Positions 1 to 10,944 of a stretch of DNA of 64,000 bases are shown here, piece after piece. The translations under genes and the position numbers were made by a program. The stretch comes from Undaria pinnatifida (Eukaryota > Sar > Phaeophyceae > Laminariales > Alariaceae). How positions within the stretch are numbered: position 1 is the stretch's first letter; the number at the start of each line of letters is the position of its first letter. The DNA is taken from positions 2,925,197 through 2,989,196 of the forward strand of contig JABAKD010000023.1 in NCBI GenBank assembly GCA_012845835.1, read 5' to 3'. The notes under the pieces are model-generated. The model saw only the letters and a program-made list of their open reading frames with translations. It ran no database searches and had not been told where the DNA came from.

Positions 1-960
1 TGCGCGCTGTCCAGTCGCTGGCATCGGACCATTTTCGCTTGTTGGGCGAACGTGGTGTCTCTGATCCGCCCCTCCTGTCCGCCAGAAAAATCACTGACTG
101 GGACACGCAAATGAAGGTGTTGGGTTGGATCATTGACACGGAGGCGCCTACGGTTACGTTGCCGTCCCATAAGCGCCTCAAGCTGCAAAATCTCCTTGCG
201 GAGTGGCCCTCGTCTCGTACAACTGCTTCAGTGAAGCAGGTGTCGCAGCTCGTTGCTTTCCTTATACATTTCTTCTTTGCTGTGCGTCCGGGGCGGTTTT
301 TCGTGAACCTTTTGTGGACTTCGGTGGGTATGCCGCGCATATCTGCCGGATCTGATTTTGGTTTTCGTACGGCCAACCTCGGGTGGCGCCTCGTCTTGGG
401 ACTCGAGGTTTAAGGGAACTTCGAGTTTTGGCGGTGGTTTATCGAGGAGGGATTGGACGCGCGCGGAGGAACCTTGTCGGCTCCGATGTATCATTTGCTC
501 GAGCGCCCCTCCCATCGTACTCCGTTTTCGGGTGCATCCAAAATCGCTGTCGGGGGTCTCTGCCTTGAAAATTGGGTGTACTGGAGATACGATATTGACG
601 CCCGGGAACGATCTCGATTTTGCGCGTCGAGCAAGTCAGTTGCAGGCGAGACCGATATATCGATTAACTTCCTCGAACTGCTAGGTATGGTCGTCTCTCC
701 GTCGGTCGTCGTATCTCCGTGCGCCGAGCGCCCGGCCGCGTTGGGGGACTGCGTGTTGTGGCATAGCGACAACGAAGCAGCCGTAGAGTGGGTGCGGCGT
801 TGTCGAGGCGGGAAGCCGAGATCGGGCGCGCTGATGCGCCTCCTTGGTGTGCTCAAATTGTCCTCTGGTTGGCACTTTGACGCCAAACACGTGGGGGGGT
901 ATTTTTAACGTTGCCGCGGACGGTATCTCACGCTGGGATCGCGCTTCCGTCCTCATTAAT
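1..960 (+). pseudogene. Reverse transcriptase (3' end) and RNase H domain relic of YR retrotransposon copy 1
   Basis: The reading frame seen from 39 onward aligns residue by residue with the intact polymerase of copy 2, including the segment KITDWDTQMKVLGW and the RNase H landmarks DASK-like GASKIAVGG, ELLGMV and DNEAAVEWVRR. The frame is broken by a TAA at 411-413 and resumes in the same frame. A run of G near 893-900 then shifts it, so the conserved end of the RNase H domain (HVRG.HNEAAD in copy 2) is lost. The first RNase H aspartate position reads GASK instead of DASK, so the catalytic site is also altered. The catalytic YVDD part of the polymerase lies upstream of the window. No function is expected. 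Confidence 0.85.
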
Positions 961-980
961 ATGCGTGCTGTCCGTGGGAT

Positions 981-1580
981 ATGCTGCTCGCGGGCGAGAA
1001 GCTGATCCCCACGTGGCGTGCCGGGGGTCGTGTTTTGTGGCCGGCCCTGTACGCTTCGTTCTGTCTCTTGACTCGCGCGTCAGAAATGTTTGCGGAAACC
1101 CGGTTACGAGTTCACGATACTTATAGTTTGCGGCGTGCTGATGTTGCCTTCTTTCGCGGAAATATTCAGCTTATTTTTGCGCAGTGGTCAACCGCGGATC
1201 ATGTTGAGGTTCGGTTTCGCGGGTCGATGGGTGACCAACTGCGGAAAGGGGCGGTTGTCACGCATGTGCGAAAGGATCCGTCGATGCGCGTGGGGGAAGG
1301 TGGCGGCGCCGTCGATTTAATGATCGAATTGATGTCTTGTTACTTGTTTCTTCCCTCTTCGGCCCCCTTGGTTGCGTGTGTCGATGATAATGGCGCATGG
1401 TCCATGTGGACACAACATCAAGCGACGGTAGCTTTGCCGAAAGTGGTTGCGTTGGCGGGTGTGCGCGCGGAGGAGTACGCCTTGCAATCCCTGAGGATTG
1501 GAGGCGCAACGCACTTGTCGGCAGGGGGTGCAACACCGGCGGTGTTGCAGCGTGAGGGCCGATGGGCTTTGACTAGTTAG
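981..1580 (+). pseudogene. Tyrosine recombinase relic of YR retrotransposon copy 1
   Basis: The open stretch matches the C-terminal two thirds of the copy 2 recombinase. The arm with the first catalytic arginine is present (LTRASEMFAETR). The HxxR motif reads QSLR instead of HSLR, so the catalytic histidine has become glutamine. The frame ends at a TAG right after GRWALTS, which removes the segment holding the nucleophilic tyrosine (AYKAYVR in copy 2). The N-terminal third is missing because about 420 bp were deleted: RNase H coding sequence around 965 is joined straight to mid-recombinase sequence. Family knowledge: these recombinases integrate circular cDNA of DIRS-order elements. This copy cannot do so. 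Confidence 0.85.
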
Positions 1581-1699
1581 GCAAACGCGGAATTACAAAG
1601 AAGTGTGTTATCCCGTGTGCACTCTACGACTCGAGGGTAGGGGGGGGCAGGGGGGGGTGGGACTACATTCGTAATACGGCTCAACTACCAGTTTGTGCT

Positions 1700-1881
1700 G
1701 GAGGCTGGCGTCGAGAGTTCGATGTCGCCAGTTGAGTTGGGAGTTGACTCGTGTATACGGATGTGAGCGTGGGGTTGCCGGCGCGTCAGCCCCGGGGTAT
1801 TCCCATCTCCAACCCCCCTCTCCGGGCGGGGGGTTGCGCATTAATATAATACAACTTCGAAAGCAAAGTTCAAAGCAGAAT
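1700..1881 (+). repeat. B1 terminal repeat of YR element copy 1
   Basis: The sequence starts GGAGGCTGGCGTCGA and ends near CAACTTCGAAAGCAAAG. It recurs at 2625-2793 (B2) and, diverged, as B1/B2 of copy 2 and in reverse complement at 41559-41752. It contains a GC-rich inverted motif (GCCGGCGCGTCAGCCCCGG). Confidence 0.8.
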
Positions 1882-2090
1882 ATTATCGAAGTATGAGAAT
1901 ATATGGGTTTTGCACGTACGCAAGAAGTTTGACCAATCAGATCAATGCGGTAATTCATAGTCGCATGAGCGATAGCATTGGGCACACCTGGCCCAGCTGT
2001 GTAGGCGACGACCTGCACGCGGAGCGCGTAGGGGCGCAGAGTCAGAGCTTACAGGTCCAAGGTGTGATACAGACTAGTGTAAGTTGCCAC
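1882..2090 (+). repeat. A2 repeat of YR element copy 1
   Basis: The stretch begins ATTATCGAAGTATGAGAA and includes the phrase GACCAATCAGATCAATGCGG. It corresponds to A1/A2 of copy 2, which has GACCAATGAGATCAACGCGG, and it follows B1 directly as in copy 2. It is followed at about 2090 by the same CCACCCACCCGCCCGTGC sequence that follows A2 in copy 2. Confidence 0.7.
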
Positions 2091-2624
2091 CCACCCGCCC
2101 GTGCTTTTGAGGGAGTCAGTGGAGGGGGAGTTAATCGGTCGCAGTAACGTTGCGCGCTTTTGTTACTGTTGTGGTAAACTTACCCGTTTTCGATGAAGGT
2201 GCGACGGGGTTTCGTAGATTGCGCAGGTTTGCGATGGGTGCTAGCCGCATCAGTGTTATAGCGTGGTGCAAGGGGTGTTCGTTGTTGTGTTTTTTTTTCA
2301 GCATGTGTAATATCTGAGTATCCCTCCGTGCGGTGGGGTTACGTATGACTGTTTTACGCAGATATTATGTTGATAGTTAACAGCGAACGTTGTGGCAGTG
2401 CATCGTCTCGGATTTAGCGCGCAATCTGAATGTGTGGGAGAGGGGACTTATCCGTATATTGGCAAGTAAGTGCATTTGTTTAATATGCATGGTGTGTGCA
2501 GGCGTGCATATGTTATAGCATATTTATTACACGCGTGTGTACGTTTTTTTATATGCTGCACGTTATAGGCGGTTGCCTCGTATGTCTTATTCGAGTTGCC
2601 AACGATTGTTCGTCGTTGGTTGTT

Positions 2625-2793
2625 GGCTGGCGTCGAGAATTCGATGTCGCCAGTTGGGTTGGGAGTTGACTCGTGTATACGGATGTTAGCGTGGGGTTGC
2701 CGGCAGGGCAGCCCCGGGGTATTCCCATCTCCAACCAACCTCTCCGGGCGGGGGGTTGCGCATTAATATAATACAACTTCGAAAGTATAGTGC
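2625..2793 (+). repeat. B2 terminal repeat and 3' end of YR element copy 1
   Basis: It is a near-identical second copy of B1, about 925 bp downstream. It ends near GCAAACGAATAT, where the sequence changes to family S. Confidence 0.8.
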
Positions 2794-3400
2794 AAACGAA
2801 TATTTTGTCGAAACTCATCTTTGCAAGCTGTGTGTGATACTCCGATCGCGCGTATTACGGGTTGTGTGTCCTCATGAAGGATATAGGTCGTCGACTCCCC
2901 TTGTAAGTACAGTGTAGCTATCAGGGTCTACAGGGTGATGTTAGGCAATCTGTGCGCGGAAACTTTAAAACCCGTTTCTGAGGGGAACAAAATCTGACAG
3001 CTGTGGAAGGAAATGCATCAGTTTCTTGAGTGAATCTTGTCATTCGAATATCCGGTGAAGGTAGGGCGGAGGTTTTAGGACGTAGGGGCCTAATTTTGAT
3101 CAAAAGGAGGGCGGGAGGTGGGGAGGGGGGGGGGGGGGACGGGTGGGGCAGGTCTGTTTTTGCGTGGAAACTACAATTATTTCTTGTGGGGGAGGGGGAG
3201 GAATGTGGCAGGGGGGGCCGGGGCGGGGGTGGAGGGCCTTATGTCGCATTGATGTAGGGGTTTGCTATACGCGTGGTGCTAGGTCTAGGCGATGGTGCGA
3301 GTGGTGGGGAAGGAGGAGTCGTTGGGGGCGGGGGTGGGTAGGAATTGCAGCAGCCGCACGCACGGCTCTAAAAAGATATATCACATATCGCACTTCGCAT
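2794..3400 (+). repeat. Family S dispersed element, long copy
   Basis: Family S begins with CAGCTGTGAGATCGAAG, then CGAAACTCATCTTTGCAAG, TGATACTCCGATCGCGCG and GGGGACAAAATCTGACAGC. A G-rich core follows (here a run of 12 G near 3127), then a module with ACGCGTGGTGCTAGGTCTAG (3270-3290) and GCAGCAG. This copy lacks the first 20 bases, replaced by the end of YR element copy 1. At least a dozen full or partial copies lie in the window in both orientations. No coding capacity is convincing. Confidence 0.75.
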
Positions 3401-3565
3401 TCCACCATAATCAGTAATTAGTCGGAACAGTTTTGCATAGTGAAGGGAACTCGGGCAAATACACAAGGTCGAAAAGGCACCCCACCCTGGGATGCAGCAT
3501 CATGTTGGTTGTAGATCTTTCCCCCGCACCCGATCCTGGTGCCAACAAACGACCACAAGGCGATC

Positions 3566-4030
3566 ATGAGCAACTGCGCCAACGACGGACAATCGGCGGG
3601 AAGTGGCAGCAGCAGCGGTGGCAGCGCGCCGGCATCCACCAAGAAGACAACGCTGACCGGCTTTGTTAGCAAGGGTGATGGTGAGGTTTCTGCGGGGCCA
3701 TGAAATAGGATTGCAAGCGTAGCTGAATTTCCCGACCATCGTTCCGGCGGACGTGAATGACGCCGTTCTCCGCTACGCTACTCCACAAACTTTCATGATC
3801 GCGGATATACCCAACGTGAAATAAAAGCCTAGCTTCACAGCCTTCTACGGAGTGAGGCTGGAGTACAAGCCCGATGACGGGAAAAAGTTGGAACCAGTTA
3901 GGAAGTAGGTGTACGGCTGCCTCGCGAGCCAGTTTTGCCGCACCACGGCGAAAACCTTTCAAATATCCTCGAGTTCTACAACGGGTGCGACGAACCACCT
4001 AAAAACAAGAGCACTCCATAACGTCTGAGA
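3566..4030 (+). pseudogene. Possible hAT-type transposase relic with degenerate BED zinc finger
   Basis: A short ORF at 3566-3703 (45 residues, starting MSNCANDGQSAG, serine/glycine-rich, then KKTTLTGFV) is followed at about 3838-4025 by a second frame. It reads FYGVRLEYKPDDGKKLEPVR, an in-frame TAG, VYGCLASQFC, and TTGATNHLKTRALHN. A Cys pair followed by a TTGxTNHLKxxxxH segment is the layout of a BED finger, typically near the N terminus of hAT transposases. The inference rests on that pattern only. No DDE/RNase H core or hAT dimerisation domain is visible downstream. The two segments lie in different frames with stops, so the gene is dead. Confidence 0.4.
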
Positions 4031-4544
4031 CCAGCGCCGCGCAGCAGCAGAAGTGAGTGCAGCACATACCTGTGCGTGGAATTTATTTTTTGGGTTAGAG
4101 TGTGGTTTTCGGCATCAGCGAACTGGGTCCAACGCATGCCCGTAGTGTTTTAAGTGGAGCGAGGAGCGGTAGTAAACGTCAAGTGCGCTGCTCAATGACC
4201 TGTTCCAGACCGTCGGTTTACTGAACAACCTTCAGGCTGCGTCTCCTCTGTATCAGGTGTGTGAGGAATTTGTTTGTCGTTTTTCAAGCAAGCGGTTTCG
4301 TTGGCATTTACTACCTGGCTTGATGTAAAAGGAAAGAACACCACTCAGCGATCATCTAAAACACATAAGGGCTTGTTTTCATGAGCACCACTAACAAGAG
4401 CACCAGACATGGACGCGACATCTACAGTACCACAACATCTTCGACGACAGTGGGGAGAAAACATGACGTACAATCGTACACTATAAAATTTTGATGTAAA
4501 AATGAAGTACGTGTGGTTTACCGCAGTGTTGACATATTTATAAT
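4031..4544. other. Region without recognised genes
   Basis: Stops occur in all frames and no ORF of note is present. It may be diverged body of the element represented by the BED relic just upstream, but nothing in it can be recognised. Confidence 0.5.
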
Positions 4545-5035
4545 AGTCGCCGACCTATATCCTTAATGAGGACACACAACTCGTAATGCACGCGATCGGA
4601 GTATCACACACAGCTTGCAAAGATGAGTTTCGACGAAATCTTCGATCTCACAGCTGGAGTGTATTTTAATTTTTATAATATAGTTTATGAAAATACACTT
4701 CAGCTGTGAGATCGAAGATTTTGTCGAAACTCATATTTGCAACCTGTGTGTGATACTCCGATCGCGCGTATTACGAGTTGTGTGTCCTCATCAAGGAGAT
4801 ACATCGACGACTCCCTTTGCAACTACGACAGTGTGGCTATCAGGGTCAACAGGGTGATGTTAGTCAGTCTATACGGAGAAGCGTTTCTGTGGGGGACAAA
4901 ATCTGACAGCTGCGGATTAAAACACTTGAGCTTGTCACGTGAATTCTGTAAATCGAATTACCGGTGAGGGGTGGGCGGAGTTTTGAAGGATGTGGGGGCC
5001 TGGTTTTGATCAAAAGGGAGCGGGGTTGGAGGGGG
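4545..5035. repeat. Head-to-head pair of family S copies
   Basis: A short family S end on the minus strand (4545-4672) is followed, after an AT-rich spacer of about 25 bp, by a family S copy on the plus strand (about 4690-5035). Both carry the CAGCTGTGAGATCGAAG end facing each other, making a large inverted repeat. The plus copy runs to the G-run (5028-5039) and stops there. Confidence 0.75.
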
Positions 5036-5457
5036 GGGGGATTATAATTGGAGCGTGGTTGGAGTTCAAAAAGAATAAAAGCGGGCAGCGACGAAGAAAA
5101 AGCGGAGGGCGGCATACGAGCCGTCCCCGGGAGCGCGATTACTACGCTTTCCCCTCGGCGAGGTGGGCCACCGACGCCCGTTCTTTCGCCGGCACGTCGT
5201 AGTGCTGCTGTGCGGATGCGATGTGGCGGCACCGCGAGGCCGCCGGAGGCCGAGTGGAACACGGGAGTCGAAGCATTTTTTTGGGGGGGTTAATAACCAA
5301 GAGTTTTCCAAAGTTCCAAATATACGCTTCTATCACGAGTTGGCGTATTATATTTTCAAAGATCCATAAAAACCACATTACCACGACGTTATCGTATAAA
5401 ACAATAAGGATACATTGTAAGTCGGAACTGATATACATATTATAAAAATTAAAATAC
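5036..5457. other. Spacer without recognised genes
   Basis: A GC-rich half (5090-5260) and an AT-rich half (5300-5450) are visible. Short overlapping ORFs exist in several frames, none with family resemblance. Confidence 0.4.
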
Positions 5458-5742
5458 ACCCCAGCTGTGAGATCGAAGATTTCGTCGAAACTCATCTTTG
5501 CAAGCTGTGTGTGATACTCCGATCGCGCGCATTACGGGTTGTGTGTCCTCATTAAGGATATAGGTCGGCGACTCCCCTTACAGCTACAGTGTAGCTATCA
5601 GGGTCAACAGGATGATTTTAGTCAGTCTGTGCGCGGAAACTATAAAACCCGTTTCTGAGGGGGACAAAATCTGACAGCTGTGAAGGGAAAGGGGGGGCCT
5701 GGTTTTGATCAAAAGCGAGCGGGTTTGGAGGGGGGCTATTGA
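5458..5742 (+). repeat. Family S copy, truncated at the G-run
   Basis: It begins with the CAGCTGTGAGATCGAAG end at about 5462 and contains GATCGCGCG, GTGTCCTCATTAAGG and GGGGACAAAATCTGACAGC. It ends at GGGTTTGGAGGGGGG near 5735. The middle is shortened relative to long copies. Confidence 0.8.
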
Positions 5743-7425
5743 ATAATTAAAACAAATATAGCACTCAATGCAGGTCCCACGAGGTGCCTCAGGTTGAGTT
5801 CTGCAGCGATAACTGGTGAACAAGTTTGGCTCACGCTTTTAGTGATGCATAACAGGTCGACTCTGCGGAGCAATCGACCTACCCGGGAATGTCTTGTTTA
5901 TTGTATGTAAGTAGTCAAGATTAACATTCAAATGAAATAAGTCATTCGGTCATTGTCGCGATATGAATTACGAAGTTCCCCAATTTCTCCATACGGGTGC
6001 GTTTGGTGGGCTATGATAGCTTCGGGCGTGCGGTCGCTCCGCTCGAAATTTTGAATGGAGGAGGCCTCCTCGGACAGCGAAAACAATCGATGACGGTGAC
6101 GCACTATCGAGCAATCCTGTTTTAGCGCAAGTGCCTCCGTCTGGTGTAGAGTGCAGACGTCTGGAGTTTTTGATCCACGGTACTTGTATAGTTCGTGCAT
6201 TCCCTGGCAGTGTGTTGGATGGACGCTCGGAGAGCTCAAGGATCAAGTTTTCACCGCTCGACGCCTGGTGCAGAACGCCTTAAGTCTCGCCCGTCGGTCT
6301 TCATTCGCTCAATACAGGTGTGCCGGTGAGTCTTTGAATTACGTCAACACCAGAGCAGAGAGGTGAGATTTCTTCGGAGCAGTAACGATCGACGTCCACC
6401 GCATGTTCCACATGACCCGACAGCATAAAATCCCGACGATCAGGCCTGGGCTAGATTGCCGCTGGCCGGCCACATAAACAGGTGGTACGCACGAACATGC
6501 GCACAGACCCGATAGATCCAAGTATCTCACTGCAACATCTAACTCACACTCTACGAGACAATCAATGCTTTGATAGGGGGGGTCCCTGTATGGGCCTTCT
6601 TTGCAGTGTCCCGGAGTCACTCGCTCGAGTGACCCCCTGCCCCTTTGTGGTCTTAGGCTAGGGTGATATTTCAAGCTTGCGACTTGAACCGCGCAATTTA
6701 ATAGTTAGCAGATGGGCCAAGAGTATCGCATATAGAGGTCGTTTCGTCAGTGAGTCAAAGAGTCGCTCGTGCACTACTGGCTTGGACTAGATCCAAGTAG
6801 CCAACATTGCAAAAGCTATCATACACTATAACACCAAATGTTGTTTTATGCATGTTGAATTCAAAAAATGTCTGTTGTTTTCCCTCTCAAGGTGGGCTAT
6901 ACAGTTCCCGTGCGCAGGACAAGGAAGAACGTCTTAGTCCGATTGACCCTGGCATAAACAGGGGAGTCAGTGACCTGTATCTGTCACGAGGGTACAAACC
7001 GCGTAACGCGCGCGATGGAAGTGTCACACTCAGGTTGCAGAGCTGAGTTTTAATCGAAACATCATTTTTGGTCGATCTCAAATATGTAGTGTATTTTTCT
7101 TGAAAAACAATATCGTCTCTAGAATATAGAATAGGGACATGTAGTCTACACTTTATACAAGCAATGTGTGGGGTGGCTTCAAAAATAACCAATCTTCCTC
7201 TACCCAAACATATCTAGCGACATCATCAGCACACCCAGTCAGTGTCTGTGCTGATTTTTCATCATAGAGAGATACAAATATGCTGGCCACAAAGTGATGA
7301 TGTGTCATTGAGTAAACGAGACATTCAGTCGCAATTCATCAAGTTTCAAGCAAGGTAGAGCAAAGTGAACCGTCAGCCTACCTGATGCGAGAACACAACA
7401 AAACAAGCCAGACAACGAAAAGAAC
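5743..7425. other. Region without recognised genes
   Basis: About 1.7 kb with only short ORFs of up to roughly 110 codons and no recognisable domain, repeat family or RNA gene. Confidence 0.5.
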
Positions 7426-7429
7426 GCAG

Positions 7430-7830
7430 TGAAATCATAGATGTCGCCCAAACTCATGTTTGCACGCTGAATGTGTGATGCTCCGATCGCTCGCACGTAC
7501 TACTGGGTGTGTGTCCTCATAAGATATTAGGTGGGCGACTCTTCTTAGAACTACAGCAGTAAAACTTTTACAAGGGTCAACAGGAGGATGTTATCCAATC
7601 TGTGCGCGTAAACTATATACAACCCGTTATTTAAGGGTGACAATATCTGACAGCTAGCTGTAAAATGCACCAATTTATTACTGAGTTCTGTCGGTGGTAG
7701 TCGTATGACCGGTGGCCGGAGGGGTTCGATATAGAAGGGATGTGTCGCATAAAATTATCGAAAGAGCTTACTGCACGCGTATCGATAGTAGGTGATGGTG
7801 GGGGCAGCGGAGAAGAGGAGGGAGAGGGGT
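7430..7830 (+). repeat. Diverged family S copy
   Basis: Recognisable pieces are CATAGATGTCGCCCAAACTC, TGTGTGATGCTCCGATCG, GTGTGTCCTCATAAG, TCAACAGG and GACAATATCTGACAGC, followed by a trace of the ACGCGT...GGTGATGG module at 7775-7800. It is clearly older than the other copies. Confidence 0.65.
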
Positions 7831-8129
7831 CTAATTAAAACTTGAAGACCATAACAATAACTTGGAGCGTCTGCATGGCTGGCTCGGAAGGTTAGGATAT
7901 TTTTTAAGCTGTCGGGTAGCGTTTACATCTATCTGTGACGGTTTTCATTTTTTGGTGGCTCTGAAGGGGTGGAAGAACGTGGACGGGGCGGGCGGGGGCG
8001 TAGCGGGGAGAGGCAAGGAACAGTATCACATGTCACCACCGCAAATACAAAATCCGACACAGTAGTCAATACTACTAGCCAGCATATATCACGTAATCAT
8101 ATTCCTGGCCATGTATGCCGCAGCTCCAA

Positions 8130-9098
8130 CTCACCCCCCCCCCCCCCCCCCCTTTCTCTTTTCCCCGTTCAGTCTATTTTAAAGGACTCACCGTAAATCA
8201 AATCGTTCAGAATAAAAATCAATTCTACAGAATTTATATCGCGTCACCATAATTTTAGCCATCCGTGACGTAGCTTGAGGTCACCCCCCTGTCCCCCGCC
8301 CCCCCCCCCTCCTTCCCCGCCAACCGAACAATCGCCTAGACCTAGCACCACGCGTACAGCAAGACCCCACATATATGCGACCTAAACCTGTTGACCACGC
8401 CTTACCCGCACCCCTCTTGTTCCCAACACACACATCCCAACCCCCCTCCCTCTCCGCGCCCCCCCCTTTATTTTTTTTCGCCCGCTCCCTCTTTCTCAAA
8501 CGCCCCACCTAACATCGAAATCACCTCAATATTCTCTTTTTGGAGCCCCTCATGTCGCTGCTCCCTTTCATGCCCTCACCCTGAACGCCCCCCCCATCGC
8601 CCCCTCCTTCCCCACCACCCGCGTCGTCATCTAGATCACGCACCACGCGTATGGCAAACCCCTACATCTATGGGTCTTAAAGCTGTTTTGAAACCCTGTT
8701 GCCCTAGCCTCCCCCTGCCCCCCCCCCCCCCCCCTCCCCCCCCACCCCCGCGAACACTCCGCCATTTCCTCACTGATTGTACGACTTACAGGATGCACTT
8801 GATGAAGTGACCTCTTCTCACTATTTTCACGTACAGGATAAAGACTACGTGATAAACTGATGCATTTTATTCCACAGCTGCTAGCTTTCAGATTGTGTCC
8901 CCCTCTCAAGAACGAGTTTTATAGTTGTCGCGCACAGACTAACGCCACCCTGATAGCTACACTGCTGCTGCTGTAAGGGAAGTTCCCCCCGTTGTTTCGT
9001 TAATGAGGACACACAACCCGTAATACGCGCGATTCGAGTATCATACACGGCTTGTAAAAATGAGTGTCGACAAAATCTTCGATCTCACAACTGGAGAG
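8130..9098 (-). repeat. Long family S copy and partial second copy on the minus strand, with C tracts
   Basis: The left part (8280-8400) is a partial module containing CTAGACCTAGCACCACGCGT. From about 8500 to 9098 a nearly full-length copy follows: CAAACGCCCCACCTAACATC, the ACCACGCGTATGGCAAACCC module, a C-run at 8719-8736, ACTCCGCCATTTCC, and the CAGCTGTGAGATC-like end (CTCACAACTGGAG) at about 9085-9098. A homopolymeric C tract also lies at 8137-8152. Long ORFs here are proline-rich artefacts of C runs. Confidence 0.7.
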
Positions 9099-10076
9099 TG
9101 TTTCATCATTTTTCGAACAAGACGGATCACAACCGCAATGTTCATGAGGACAACCAACATATGACCACTACCTTGTACCAGGTGCCAGCTATATCAGAGA
9201 GACCGCTAATACAACAATCAATACCGTGATCTTTTTCTCGACCAAGATCAAAAGGTATCTTCGTTCTCGGCAGCAACCATTTTCCCTGACTCCATGGAAC
9301 TGAGGGAAAACGGTTGATTGAGAAGGAACTAAAGTGCCAACTTGTAATACCACTGCATTATGGTGCGATCATTCGACCTTATAGTGTACCAGGTAGGTAC
9401 TACTGCCGCTGCTGCTTTGTGGAAGGATATTCGATTTACAACGGAAATGCATCTACGCTCCATCGTCGGAAGTCAAAAATGAATATAATAATTTAATTAT
9501 TATATACTGCAGAAAAATTCAGTTTTCCGCGGTGCACTGACCATATCATCAGGCAATCAAGCATCACATCTCGTATCGTATCACATAAACGAAAGATCGA
9601 CTTGTACTCATCAGGTATTAACGATTTTACTGAACTGTACAAGCGGGGCCGGCCAAGAAACCCATAATAATCCGTCAGTCGGGCATATCTTTCGAACGAC
9701 AGTGACCCATTGTAAACTGAGCACATATCCTCGTAATCAGCTAGATGCGGTAGTCATGTTAAGCCCTCCAGATCTTGAGAATCTGCGAGGATGGCGCCGA
9801 AAAAAGTGCTTGCCGCTCACGTCTCCTAGTTTGACCATTTTTTTTCATGATTTGTTTGTGTTGCTGTTTCTAAAATCTGCCGTAATAACAACGTGCACGG
9901 AACTTGCTTAATTTTTCTAGGCCTGTACATCTTGGGGCGAGGAGTAGAGACATACATATGCGTTTCATTTCATGGGTCGCTTTCGTTCGAAAGTTATAGA
10001 TGAATCCCTGAATTACATGAAATTTATTATTAAGAGGCACTTCGGTGGAAACTTGGCCATGCACCTCTCATTTTTC
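9099..10076. other. Region without recognised genes
   Basis: No gene is supported. A segment around 9620-9660 (CTGTACAAGCGGGGCCGGCC) is partly matched in inverted orientation near 10370-10395 (GGCCGGCCCAGCTTGTACGT), so the TIR element between them may have sat in an older inverted repeat. Confidence 0.4.
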
Positions 10077-10325
10077 AAAGTTAGGACCTGAAATTTTGGC
10101 ACGTGATTTAGACCAAGCTCGCCGAAACAGTGCTTGGCGAGCTCAAAATAAAAAAAAACTGCCGACATACATCCTGCTAGAAGTTTTCCATGATCATGAA
10201 TTGGACCAAAAGTCAACGGATTTTGATTTGTTGTTTGAGCTCACCAAGGGCTGTCCCAGCGAGCTTAGTCTGATTTCTCAGCGAGCTTAGTCTGAATTGC
10301 GTGTCAAAATTTCAGGTCCGAAATC
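10077..10325. repeat. Short TIR element (MITE-like), about 250 bp
   Basis: The left end 10077-10122 (AGGACCTGAAATTTTGGCAC, then AGACCAAGCTCGC) is the reverse complement, with few mismatches, of the right end 10281-10325 (GCGAGCTTAGTCTGAATTG, GTGTCAAAATTTCAGGTCC). The inverted repeats are about 40 bp. The right end includes a 22-bp tandem duplication of GCGAGCTTAGTCTGA. There is no coding capacity, so this is a non-autonomous DNA transposon by structure. Confidence 0.7.
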
Positions 10326-10944
10326 GAAAAACCGATCGGAGCTCAGCGATATTGGTCTATTTTGATCGTCTTGGCCGGCCCAGCTTGTACGTACCACCTG
10401 ATACTCACACAAAAACAGCTCATCGATCAACTCTAAACGTAAATATTGAACATAAAAATCAAGGGAGACAGGTACGCGCTTTTTGTGAGCCGAAGCTCGT
10501 GCTGGCACGAAAGGGGCAATCCCCTCCCTACCTTTCTTTGTCCTCCATCCTTCCTCCCCTGACCTTCCCCAAGTCCCCTTCTGTGCACATGCATGCTGCT
10601 GCTCCACGCTAATCTCCATTAGTTTCGCTGGTTGTCGTCCCATTGCCATCCCCCTTTTCCCGATTATCCTCGCGCAGAATCGCTCGTAACTGCAGCTCGA
10701 AAATCAGCCCGGAAATTGCTCGCTCAAGGCAAGCACGTACGAGGAGGTCTGGCTAGCAGGTGAAGGACCGTGTCTTCTCTGGCTCACGCTTTCCATCGCT
10801 GACTGGTCCGTCTCTTCATGTATCTGGTTCTCTTGGGTTGCGTCTCGATGATCTTGATCACTCTTGCTACTGGCGTATGTGCGGGTTCCGTCACTGTCGT
10901 GTAGAGTGGAGGTCGATGCCCGAAAAATCACTCCTGAAGCATCC

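Larger units (their letters stand above)
1..2793 (+). mobile_element. DIRS-order (PAT/Ngaro-like) YR retrotransposon, copy 1, truncated by window start and decayed
   Basis: The interval holds, in order, the 3' part of a reverse transcriptase/RNase H gene, a tyrosine recombinase relic, and repeats B1 (1700-1881), A2 (1882-2090) and B2 (2625-2793). The order and sequence match the complete copy at 27030-33553. The 5' end lies outside the window. Several in-frame stops, a frameshift and an internal deletion near position 970 show the copy is dead. Its B2 end runs directly into a family S repeat at 2794, so the element sits in or next to that repeat. Confidence 0.85.
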
